From the NCBI GenBank assembly GCA_023410445.1, contig JAEYPT010000001.1, positions 434,001 to 498,000 on the forward strand: a stretch of DNA of 64,000 bases. Direction: 5' to 3'. Positions 17,293 through 24,764 of the stretch are shown here, one piece after another. A model generated the notes under the pieces. That model was not told the DNA's origin, did not search any database, and saw only the letters and a program-made list of their open reading frames with translations. The translations under genes were made by a program, and so were the position numbers. Positions within the stretch are counted from its first letter, which is position 1. Every line of letters begins with the position of its first letter. This DNA is from Bacillota bacterium. GTDB lineage: Bacteria; Bacillota; Clostridia; Oscillospirales; Acutalibacteraceae.

Positions 17293-18506
17293 AACTTCTG
17301 CTCCTTCTGACCCATTCCTTCCCATACGACACGGGGGAGGAATTCCTTTCCGGCGAACTGCCGTGCGCTGCGGGCTTTGACCGGGTTCTGATCTGCCCCT
17401 GTTGTTTGAAACCGGACAGCGTCCAAACGCGGGAACTTCCGGCGGGAACGGAATGTCTGCCGCTTCGCCGCAAAACACTCGGCAAAGCCGCATACCTCCG
17501 GGTCCTTTCGCTTTTAGGCGTTCGGCAGGAGTGCCTCCGTTTGTACCGCTCGGGCCGATTTTCTTCCGGACGGGTGAAAAACATGCTGTTTTTCATGAAG
17601 AACGCGCTGGAAATCTACGACGCCCTCCGGACAAGCAAAGAGCTTTCGGGTGCGGACGATATTACGGTTTACAGCTACTGGTTTTACGATGCCGCTGCCG
17701 CGGGCGTTCTGCTCGCGGCCGATTTGCGGAAACGAGGCATCCGCGTGTGCCTTGTTTCCCGCGCTCATGGATTCGACATCCACGCAGAACGGTCGGAATT
17801 CGGGTATCTGCCGATGCGCTATTTCCTTCTGAACGGGTTGGACCGGCTTTTTCCCTGTTCAATGGACGGAGTTCGTACAATCGTGGACGAGTACCCGGAG
17901 TTTCAGCCGAAAATCCATGTTTCCTATCTCGGAACCCGCGATGACGGAGAGGCACCCGGAAGCCGGGAGGAATTCCATCTTGTATCCTGTTCCTACATGG
18001 TTCCGGTCAAGCGGCTTCATTTGATTATCGAAGCGCTCCGGGAGGCGGATTTCCCCGTGCGCTGGACGCATCTTGGTTCCGGCCCGCTGGAAGCGGAACT
18101 GAAGAAGCTGGCCGCAGGACTTCCGCCGAATGTACAGGCCGAATTCGCAGGGCAGATGGAGAATGAAGCTGTTTTGAACTACTACAAAACCCATGGGGTC
18201 ACGGCGTTTGTCAACGTGAGCTCCAGCGAGGGGATTCCGGTTTCGGTGATGGAGGCCTGCTCTTTCGGATTGCCCGTTGTGGCCACCGATGTCGGTGGCA
18301 CCTCGGAGATCGTGGAGGACGGGCAAAACGGCCTGCTGCTCCCGGCGGATTTCACCCCGTCGGAACTGCTCGCGAAGCTGCGCGCTCTGCGCGACAGGAG
18401 CCCGGAGGAATACGCTGGGATGTGCGCGGCCTCCCGTTCCGTTTGGCGTGAAAAATTCAGCGCCGACCGGAACTACGCGAAATTTTACAGGGAGCTTTGC
18501 CTATGA
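17289..18506 (+). CDS. GT4-type glycosyltransferase (GT-B fold)
   Basis: A 405-residue retaining glycosyltransferase of the GT1/GT4 superfamily. The N-terminal acceptor domain has YSYWFYD and VSRAHGFDIH. The C-terminal sugar-nucleotide domain has the motif NVSSSEGIPVSVMEACSFG (E-x7-E-type) and VVATDVGGTSEIVEDG. It starts at a GTG overlapping the polymerase stop and ends overlapping the next transferase by ATGA, so these genes form one polysaccharide operon. It is a clear paralogue of the minus-strand transferase at 22168-23412. The sugar specificity is unknown. Confidence 0.88.
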   Translation: MKLLLLLTHSFPYDTGEEFLSGELPCAAGFDRVLICPCCLKPDSVQTRELPAGTECLPLRRKTLGKAAYLRVLSLLGVRQECLRLYRSGRFSSGRVKNMLFFMKNALEIYDALRTSKELSGADDITVYSYWFYDAAAAGVLLAADLRKRGIRVCLVSRAHGFDIHAERSEFGYLPMRYFLLNGLDRLFPCSMDGVRTIVDEYPEFQPKIHVSYLGTRDDGEAPGSREEFHLVSCSYMVPVKRLHLIIEALREADFPVRWTHLGSGPLEAELKKLAAGLPPNVQAEFAGQMENEAVLNYYKTHGVTAFVNVSSSEGIPVSVMEACSFGLPVVATDVGGTSEIVEDGQNGLLLPADFTPSELLAKLRALRDRSPEEYAGMCAASRSVWREKFSADRNYAKFYRELCL

Positions 18507-19690
18507 AACTGCTGTACCTGACGTTTCAGGAAGACGCTCTGCTTTACGCCGGGGTTACCCGAAAAATTGCGTGGCAGGCGAAGGCATTTGAACGTCTCGG
18601 TTTTGAAGTGACCTATTCCCTTTGGAGCGGAAGCGACTACCGGTTCCAAACGGGTGACCGGACGGAAACCGTAGCAGTTCCGGAAGGGTCGGGCCGGATG
18701 CACCGCTTTGCACAGGCGGCGGGCACGTATCTGGAACAGCATCCGTGCGACGTTCTGTATTTCCGACTGGACCGCATGAGCTTTGATGCGGTTATGCTTT
18801 GCCGGGCCGCGAAGGCGGGCGGCGCAAAGAAAGTGATTTTAGAAATCCCGAATTATCCGTATCTGACGGATTACATTCGGAACGTCCGGGGAGTTCACCC
18901 GATTTCCCGTCAGGCGGTCACTCTGGCGAAAATCCTTGGAACCGCCGCCGAGGACCGCATTTCCGGCCTTTCGCTAAAGGGCGCGGCGGATGCCGCCGTG
19001 CTGATCGGCAACCACTCCGATCGCTTTTTCGGCATTCCGGCGATCAACATTTCCAACGGTGTCGCGGTTTCGGAGTTTGATTCGATCCGGCATCCGCAAA
19101 ACAAAGGGGAAATCGTTCTGATCGGCGTAGCCGGGACGCTCTGGTGGCAGGCCTACGACCGAGTGCTTGCCGGAATGGCGGAGTACCGCCGCAGCCACCC
19201 GCAGGGTCCGCAGCTCCGATTCATCCTTGTAGGCGGGGACGCGAAGGAAATGCCGGAATTTCACCGGCAGGTGTCGCAGCTTGGGCTGGAGGACAGCGTC
19301 GAATGCCCCGGCTTCCGGACGGGGAAAGCACTCGAAGAATATTACAACCGCGCGGACCTTGGGGTTTCTTCCCTCGGTTGCTACCGCCGGGGGCTGATCC
19401 GATGTTCTTCTTTAAAGGCGCGGGAATACTGCGCGGCGGGAATCCCGTTTCTGTATGCCTATGAGGACTGCGACCTTGATGAAAGCGCGCCCTTTGCGTT
19501 GAAGCTGCCCAACGATCCCACTCCGGTGAATATGGAACGGGTGCTTGAATTTGTCGGCAGGTGCCGTGCGGACCCCGCCGTGGCCGAAACGGAACGCGAA
19601 TTTGCGCGCACGCATTACGACTGGGTGTCCATCCTAAAACAGGTGCTCGATTTTGCCGGTGTGAAAACGCCGGAATCCGAAATAGATTGA
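18503..19690 (+). CDS. Putative glycosyltransferase (GT4-like)
   Basis: A 395-residue protein with a GT-B layout but weaker motifs than its neighbours. It opens MKLLYLTFQEDALLYAGVTRKI, like a GT4 N-terminus. It has VTRKIAWQAKAFERLGFEVTY, IGNHSDRFFGIPAINISNG at mid-length, and CPGFRTGKALEEYYNRADLG plus SSLKAREYCAAGIPFLYAYED in the C-terminal nucleotide-sugar domain. It overlaps the previous gene by four bases (ATGA). Expected to add a sugar to the lipid-linked repeat unit. The family is likely, the activity inferred from context. Confidence 0.78.
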   Translation: MKLLYLTFQEDALLYAGVTRKIAWQAKAFERLGFEVTYSLWSGSDYRFQTGDRTETVAVPEGSGRMHRFAQAAGTYLEQHPCDVLYFRLDRMSFDAVMLCRAAKAGGAKKVILEIPNYPYLTDYIRNVRGVHPISRQAVTLAKILGTAAEDRISGLSLKGAADAAVLIGNHSDRFFGIPAINISNGVAVSEFDSIRHPQNKGEIVLIGVAGTLWWQAYDRVLAGMAEYRRSHPQGPQLRFILVGGDAKEMPEFHRQVSQLGLEDSVECPGFRTGKALEEYYNRADLGVSSLGCYRRGLIRCSSLKAREYCAAGIPFLYAYEDCDLDESAPFALKLPNDPTPVNMERVLEFVGRCRADPAVAETEREFARTHYDWVSILKQVLDFAGVKTPESEID

Positions 19691-19707
19691 AATTCAGGAG
19701 GTAACCG

Positions 19708-20967
19708 ATGGAACTGTTTGTAAGTTTTTCGGAAATCATGCATTACTTTAAAAAGACCCGCGTAAAATTTGCGCTGGTCGTTCTGGCCTTTGGGCTTGTG
19801 TGCGGTCTGATGCCGCTGAAATTTGTCCATCCTACTTACCAGGCGTCCACCACCTACACGGTGACCTGCGGCGTGCCGGAAAATTCGGACAGCGACTACC
19901 GCCTCCAGTACACCAATATCCTGTACAGCCGCGTGCAGAGCTCGGTGGCTCTGGCCTCGGGCAATGAGATTGCCGCTCAGACTGCTGAGCGGGCGGGAGT
20001 TTCCAAGGACAAAATTCTCAAGATCACGGCGGAGCAGCAGAACTCCGCGCCGGTCGTGAAGATTACGGTAAACACCACGGACGCTTCCAAAGCGGCGCTC
20101 TTAGCGGATACGGCGGCACAGGTCCTCACGGAGGACCTCGTAAAGGAATTCCCCAATCCGCAGCTAGTTGCGACCATCACCGACAAGGCCGCTCCGGCCA
20201 GTGCGCAGTCTACCAAGTCCACTATGGTGAAAGCGGGTTTCATCGGTCTCGCCGTGGGCTTCATTGTGTATCTGTGCATCGGTATTTTCATTGTCCTCAG
20301 CGACAAGACGATCCGCAATAGCCGCTACGCGGAAGAAGCCTTTAAAACCACGCTTCTTGCGGAGGTTCCGGAATCCCAGAAGGAAGCGGAGGACGCCTGC
20401 CGCAAGCTTCGTGCAGCCGCGCTTCATCAGTCCGGCGGCGCGAAGATTTTCCTGGTTGCGGACGTGTGTGAGAATAACGGCGCCGACGTTGTCGCGGCAG
20501 GGCTTGCCGCTTCTCTGGCACAGACCGGAAAAAAGGTTATCCTCGCCGAAGAAAATTTCCGCTCCCCGTCGCTGGCTCACCGTCTGGAAGTTCAGCCGCA
20601 GAAAACGGCGGCCGACGTTCTTTCCGGCTCCTGCACTGCAGCAGAGGCACTTGTGCCCGTTCCTTCACAGAACGGCCTTTCGTTCCTTGCCGGCTCCTCG
20701 AACCTTGGGGGCGATCCTGCCGACCTGCTGGCGGGAGAAAAATCCGCCGCTCTCGTCAAAGAGCTTGCGGACCTTGCGGATTATGTGGTTCTTTCCGCTC
20801 CGTCGGACGAGCACTATCCGGATGCCGAAAACATCGCAGCGCTTTCCGAAGCGGTCATTCTGTCCGTCCGGTACGGCTCGACGCCGTTTGAGCATCTCGG
20901 CGAATCCTTCCGCCGCGTTGAGGCTGCAGGCGGCAAAACCGTCGGCTTCGTAACCACCGGGGTCTGA
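19708..20967 (+). CDS. Wzz-type chain-length regulator fused to a degenerate BY-kinase-like domain
   Basis: A 419-residue protein. Membrane segments at ~20-40 and ~174-198 flank a periplasm-facing Wzz loop, as in capsule co-polymerases. The C-terminal part (~205-419) follows the CpsD/Wzc ATPase layout (VADVCENNGADVVAAGLAAS then GKKVILAEENFRSP, later DLADYVVLSAPSDE). However, Walker A lacks the GKS/T, Walker A' lacks its aspartates and Walker B lacks the second aspartate, and there is no C-terminal tyrosine cluster. It is probably catalytically dead and may act as a scaffold. AGGAGG (19696-19701) precedes the ATG. It follows the glycosyltransferases in the same operon. Confidence 0.85.
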   Translation: MELFVSFSEIMHYFKKTRVKFALVVLAFGLVCGLMPLKFVHPTYQASTTYTVTCGVPENSDSDYRLQYTNILYSRVQSSVALASGNEIAAQTAERAGVSKDKILKITAEQQNSAPVVKITVNTTDASKAALLADTAAQVLTEDLVKEFPNPQLVATITDKAAPASAQSTKSTMVKAGFIGLAVGFIVYLCIGIFIVLSDKTIRNSRYAEEAFKTTLLAEVPESQKEAEDACRKLRAAALHQSGGAKIFLVADVCENNGADVVAAGLAASLAQTGKKVILAEENFRSPSLAHRLEVQPQKTAADVLSGSCTAAEALVPVPSQNGLSFLAGSSNLGGDPADLLAGEKSAALVKELADLADYVVLSAPSDEHYPDAENIAALSEAVILSVRYGSTPFEHLGESFRRVEAAGGKTVGFVTTGV

Positions 20968-20997
20968 CTTCAGGCCCCTCCGGAAGTGCCGCCGGAT

Positions 20998-21027
20998 ACA
21001 TAACCGGAGAGGGATTGGCCCATACTA
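20998..21027 (+). promoter_or_regulatory. Candidate forespore (sigma-F/sigma-G) promoter for DUF421-DUF4363
   Basis: CATACTA (21021-21027) fits the sigma-G -10 pattern CATnHTA, and ACATAA (20998-21003) resembles its -35, with 17 bases between. Members of the DUF421 family in Bacillus are forespore-expressed. No sigma-A-like promoter is seen in this gap. Confidence 0.4.
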
Positions 21028-21043
21028 GAATCCGGTGATGAAA

Positions 21044-21721
21044 ATGACGGTTTCCTTTGTACGAACCATTCTGCTGTATGCCGTGATTATAGCGGCGGTC
21101 CGGCTGATGGGAAAGCGGCAGATCAGCGAGCTGCAGACGAGCGAGCTGGTCGTGACGCTGCTGATTTCAGACCTTGCCTCCATCCCGATGCAGGATACCG
21201 GCCAGCCGCTGGCGAGCGGCCTTGTTCCGATTGCAGTATTGGTCATGTGCGAAATTCTGATTTCCGCCCTGATGGTGAAAAGCACGAAATTCCGCCGACT
21301 GATCTGTGGCAAGCCGATTATCGTCATCAGCGACGGGGTCGTTCAGCCGGGCGAAATGCGGCGGCTGCGCATGACGACGGAGGACTTGGTGGAGCAACTC
21401 CGCCAGAAAAACGTGTTTAGCATTCAGGATGTCGCCTATGCCATCGTGGAGACGAACGGCAAGCTGAGCGTCATAAAAAAGCCGGATAAGGAACAGCCGA
21501 CGGCCGGAATGCTCGGCGTGGCCTTGCCGGACTGCGGCCTTGAAACGGTAGTCATCAGCGACGGTGTGATCTCCGATTTTTCCTTAAAACTCTGCGAAAA
21601 GAACCGCGACTGGCTCGAAGGGGTGCTGCAGGGGCAGAACCTTGGTCTGAATGAGATTTTTCTGATGACCGCGAACCGGAAAGGCGATTTCTTTATCGTG
21701 AAAAGGGAGGGGAACGGATGA
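21044..21721 (+). CDS. DUF421 (YetF/YdfS-type) membrane protein
   Basis: A 225-residue protein with three N-terminal membrane helices followed by a soluble DUF421 domain, as in YetF/YdfS of Bacillus. Signature segments are VRTILLYAVIIAAVRLMGKR, ISELQTSELVVTLLISDLAS and the soluble GKPIIVISDGVVQPGEMRR. The ATG at 21044 gives the family's usual N-terminus and has GGTGAT just upstream; GTG 21035 and ATG 21038 are in-frame alternatives. Paired with DUF4363 by an ATGA overlap, a recurrent pairing in spore formers. The molecular role is unknown, with suggested links to spore membranes. Confidence 0.88.
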   Translation: MTVSFVRTILLYAVIIAAVRLMGKRQISELQTSELVVTLLISDLASIPMQDTGQPLASGLVPIAVLVMCEILISALMVKSTKFRRLICGKPIIVISDGVVQPGEMRRLRMTTEDLVEQLRQKNVFSIQDVAYAIVETNGKLSVIKKPDKEQPTAGMLGVALPDCGLETVVISDGVISDFSLKLCEKNRDWLEGVLQGQNLGLNEIFLMTANRKGDFFIVKREGNG

Positions 21722-22098
21722 AGCGTCTGTGGGCTTCCCTGATCCTTCTGGTTGTCTTGGTTACCGTCTGTCTGCTCGGAGTTCACACCACGAGGAAGGC
21801 GAGCGAAACAATGGTCCAGACGGTGACGGCGGCGCGGGATGCGGAAATCGGAGGAGATACGTCGAAAGCGGTTTCCCTGAGCGAAAAGGCAGTAAAAGAC
21901 TGGCGCGTCAGCCATTCCATTTTGTGCCTTTATATGCCGCACGCCCGGCTGGAGGCAATCGACCAGATGCTTTCCGGTCTGCCGAACCTCTGCAAATTCG
22001 GTGCGAAGGAGCAGTATCTTGCCGACTGCGACCGAAGTATTTCACAGCTTATGTATCTGACGGAGTCTGAAATCCCGAGTATCGCCAACATTTTTTAA
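21718..22098 (+). CDS. DUF4363 family protein
   Basis: A 126-residue protein with a single N-terminal membrane/signal segment (residues ~3-22, LWASLILLVVLVTVCLLGVH) and a helical extracytoplasmic part (SKAVSLSEKAVKDWRVSHSI ... LCKFGAKEQYLADCDRSISQ). This matches DUF4363 proteins, which often follow DUF421 genes in clostridial genomes. Its ATG overlaps the DUF421 stop, so the two are coupled. Function unknown. A strong bidirectional terminator follows at once. Confidence 0.82.
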   Translation: MKRLWASLILLVVLVTVCLLGVHTTRKASETMVQTVTAARDAEIGGDTSKAVSLSEKAVKDWRVSHSILCLYMPHARLEAIDQMLSGLPNLCKFGAKEQYLADCDRSISQLMYLTESEIPSIANIF

Positions 22099-22099
22099 T

Positions 22100-22140
22100 A
22101 AAGAAGGAGCAGGCGGCAATAAACCGCTTGCTCCTTCTTT
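22100..22140. terminator. Bidirectional terminator between DUF4363 and a convergent glycosyltransferase
   Basis: A 17-bp stem (AAAGAAGGAGCAGGCGG / CCGCTTGCTCCTTCTTT, one wobble pair) with a seven-base loop starts two bases after the DUF4363 stop. The A-rich and T-rich stem ends serve as tails on both strands. Confidence 0.85.
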
Positions 22141-22167
22141 ATGCTGTTATGCAAAAAAATAAATGTC

Positions 22168-23412
22168 TTAGGGTTGAATCTCTTCCGCAAAGCGGGCATA
22201 ATTCGATTCAGAACAGAAACTTTCCAGCCAGAGAGAACGGCTGCGGTCCCGCAGGGCCTTCCGTTCTTCCAGTGGCATGCGGCCGATCTTCTCCAGAAGG
22301 GCCGCAAGCTCCGATGGGTCGAAATCTTCCCGGAGCAGAAATCCGTTTTCCCCGTTCCGAACCAGTTCCCGGGTTCCGCCCACGTCGGTGGCGACAACCG
22401 GAAGACCAAAGGAGCAGGCTTCCATGATGCTGACCGGCAGTCCCTCTGAACTGCTCGTGTTCACGAAGCAGTCCTCGGGGCGGCTTCGGTAAAATTCCAG
22501 CAGCTCCGCGTTTTTCACTTCTCCGGGGAAGCTGCATTCCATGAAGGAAAGCTTTTCCGACGCGAAGGCTTTCAGGTTTTCCAGCCCTTCGCCACCGCCC
22601 AGATGGGTCCAGCTGAGCTTTAACCCGCTCCCCGAGAGAAGAGAAAGGGCCTTTGCGAGCAGCTCCACGCGCTTGACCGGGGAAATATGGCAGCAGCTCA
22701 CAATCCGAAGGCCGTCCGCGCTTTCAGGCCCGGTTCCGTGATCGGTAGTGCCAAGGTAGGCGGTGCGGAGCTTGTCCGTGTACTGCGGGTATTTCCGGCT
22801 CAGGTAGTCCGTTCCGTCCTGCGAACAGGGGTAGACCCGGTCAATGCCTGAAAGCAGAAAGGCACGCAGCGGCAAATATCCGGAGGGGTTCTGTTCGTCG
22901 TACAGATCGTAGCGGTGCGCGCGGCTGACCGCTTTCTTCCGGCTTAGCGGGCACGCCTGCCTGAGCTGTAGCGCGGCCAGCGCCGTGTCGTAAAACCAGT
23001 AGCTGTAAAAGGTTACGCCCTCCCAGCGGCTCCAGTTAGTGCCGTTCAGAATCTGCGCGCATTCGTGGGCAATCCTGTCGCCCTTTGCAGCAAAGTAAGC
23101 GAGGAACAGGTGCTTTTTCCAAGAGCCGAGCAATCTGTCCTCCTCCGCGCCAAAATGCTTCCGTACGCCGGCGGGCGTGAGGTATTTTACGGCGGCAAGC
23201 GGGACTCCGTTCGTGACCCTCGACGCCGGGACGGCGTGCACCTCCACGTTTTCTGGGACCTTCCGCGTTTGGACGGACGGATCGGAAACGGCGACGGCGA
23301 TCAGAATCACTTTTTCAAAGGCCTGCGCGAGAACGGGGATTTCGTTCTCGATAAATTCTTCTCCGCGGTCAAACGGATATTTTTTTGTAAGAAGCACAAG
23401 ACAGTTTTTCAT
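22168..23412 (-). CDS. GT4-type glycosyltransferase (paralogue of the 17289-18506 gene)
   Basis: A 414-residue GT-B glycosyltransferase. It shares with the plus-strand gene at 17289 the segments YSYWFYD, AVSRAHRYDLYD (vs VSRAHGFDIH), RVYPCSQDG, and NTSSSEGLPVSIMEACSFG followed by VVATDVGGTRELV. GGGAGGAT precedes the ATG at 23412. It is monocistronic, transcribed against the rest of the polysaccharide genes from its own promoter, and ends at the shared terminator. The donor and acceptor are unknown. Confidence 0.88.
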   Translation of the reverse strand: MKNCLVLLTKKYPFDRGEEFIENEIPVLAQAFEKVILIAVAVSDPSVQTRKVPENVEVHAVPASRVTNGVPLAAVKYLTPAGVRKHFGAEEDRLLGSWKKHLFLAYFAAKGDRIAHECAQILNGTNWSRWEGVTFYSYWFYDTALAALQLRQACPLSRKKAVSRAHRYDLYDEQNPSGYLPLRAFLLSGIDRVYPCSQDGTDYLSRKYPQYTDKLRTAYLGTTDHGTGPESADGLRIVSCCHISPVKRVELLAKALSLLSGSGLKLSWTHLGGGEGLENLKAFASEKLSFMECSFPGEVKNAELLEFYRSRPEDCFVNTSSSEGLPVSIMEACSFGLPVVATDVGGTRELVRNGENGFLLREDFDPSELAALLEKIGRMPLEERKALRDRSRSLWLESFCSESNYARFAEEIQP

Positions 23413-23442
23413 GGCGTATCCTCCCGAGCAACATTCCCTAAA

Positions 23443-23471
23443 AGCATAGCATACCCGCGGGCCGGATGCAA
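23443..23471 (-). promoter_or_regulatory. Sigma-A promoter for the minus-strand glycosyltransferase
   Basis: On the minus strand, TTGCAT (23466-23471) and TATGCT (23443-23448) are 17 bases apart, about 30 bases before the start codon. Confidence 0.65.
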
Positions 23472-23501
23472 CCGGGCCGCTTCCTGCCGACGCGGAAAAC
23501 C

Positions 23502-23530
23502 TTGTAATCGGCGAAAAAAAATGCTATAAT
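23502..23530 (+). promoter_or_regulatory. Sigma-A promoter for the GT2-GT4 pair
   Basis: TTGTAA (23502-23507) and TATAAT (23525-23530) are 17 bases apart. The start codon lies 150 bases downstream, leaving a long structured leader. Confidence 0.75.
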
Positions 23531-23593
23531 TCATAGGAATTGCATGGATATTTTTGCATCTTTCCAAGGATGCGCAAATCCGGAGATTTTACA

Positions 23594-23627
23594 CGTCGGC
23601 GCGGGCGGAATGTGCGCCGATGTTTTT
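23594..23627 (+). terminator. Terminator-like hairpin inside the GT2 leader (possible attenuator)
   Basis: CGTCGGCGC (23594-23602) and GCGCCGATG (23614-23622) form a 9-bp stem with one wobble pair, directly followed by TTTTT (23623-23627). It lies after the promoter and before the GT2 start, so it could control read-through. An upstream smaller hairpin spans about 23555-23579. Confidence 0.55.
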
Positions 23628-23682
23628 GATAGTACAAAACAGATTCCCGTATCGACGGCTAGAAAAAGCAGGGGGCGGAAGT

Positions 23683-24747
23683 TTGCCGAAAATCAGTGTG
23701 ATTGTTCCCGTCTATAATGTTGAAAACTATCTGGACCAGTGCGTGCAGAGCATCCTGACGCAGACCTTAACGGATTTTGAGGTGTTGCTGATTAATGACG
23801 CTTCCACGGACGGATCGCTTTCGCTTGCACGCACTTACGAAAAAGACCCGCGCGTGCGCGTACTGGATAAACCACACGGCGGTCTGGGGGATACCCGGAA
23901 TTACGGAGTGTCCCGCGCCTCGGGAAAATACCTTCTGTTCGTGGACTCCGACGACTGGCTGGAAGAGGATATGTTCCGAAGCCTTTATGAGGCGGCGGAG
24001 GGCAGCCTCGCGGACATGGTCGTGTTTAATTTCGTGCGGGAGAACCTTGTGGACGGAGAACGCCGCGTCTGTAAGCTGCCGGTGAATTATCCGGAGCTCG
24101 GCGACGAAATCCGGGGCAAGGTGCTCGAAGAACTGGTGGGCCCCGACCCGGACGACGGGGAATGGCGCAGCGTGGAAATGCTCGGCTGTGCCTGGCGCCG
24201 GATGTACCTGCGCGAGTGGTTTACGGAAAATCAAATCATGTACGGCGATGAACGAAAAATCATGCTGGAGGATCTTCCTGCATCCATTCAGGCGCACTGT
24301 GCGGCTCGCAGGGTTCTTCTGGTCGGCGGTGCGTATTATCACTACCGGTATAATCCGGATTCGCTCAGTACCCGCTACCGCCCCCATAAAATGGAGATGC
24401 TTGCGGGCTGCTTTTCTACGGTTCGGGAGACGCTTATTTCATTCGGATTGTATGACCAGTTGGAGGAGCGCCACAAGGCGTGGCTGGTGCGCATGGCCGC
24501 TCACTCCGCGCTGGTCAACTGCTTCTGTCCGGCGAATCCGGCCGGTTTTATTGGACGCTGGCGGGAGGTTCGCGGAATTCTCAAAAACCGGCTGCTCCGG
24601 GAGGCGGTTGCCTCCGATTATCTGAAAGCGGGCAGCCGTGTGGACCGGCTGATTCTCGGTGTTCTGCGTACCCGCATGACCCCGGCCGTCTATCTTTTTT
24701 ATCGGCTTTATACGCGCGTTCTCTTCCGCAACAGCGCGAAAAAATAA
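23683..24747 (+). CDS. Family 2 glycosyltransferase (GT-A fold)
   Basis: A 354-residue inverting glycosyltransferase. The N-terminus PKISVIVPVYNVENYLDQCV is the GT2 nucleotide-binding signature; FVDSDDWLEEDMF contains the DxD metal motif, and MLEDLPASIQAHCAA supplies the likely catalytic ED. The TTG at 23683 is chosen because homology starts there; the frame is open back to 23554, but that part forms RNA hairpins and has no similarity. A GGGGGCGGAAG stretch precedes it. Probably co-transcribed with the following GT4 gene, 17 bases downstream. Confidence 0.88.
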   Translation: MPKISVIVPVYNVENYLDQCVQSILTQTLTDFEVLLINDASTDGSLSLARTYEKDPRVRVLDKPHGGLGDTRNYGVSRASGKYLLFVDSDDWLEEDMFRSLYEAAEGSLADMVVFNFVRENLVDGERRVCKLPVNYPELGDEIRGKVLEELVGPDPDDGEWRSVEMLGCAWRRMYLREWFTENQIMYGDERKIMLEDLPASIQAHCAARRVLLVGGAYYHYRYNPDSLSTRYRPHKMEMLAGCFSTVRETLISFGLYDQLEERHKAWLVRMAAHSALVNCFCPANPAGFIGRWREVRGILKNRLLREAVASDYLKAGSRVDRLILGVLRTRMTPAVYLFYRLYTRVLFRNSAKK

Positions 24748-24764
24748 CCTTGGGAGCTTTTTAA

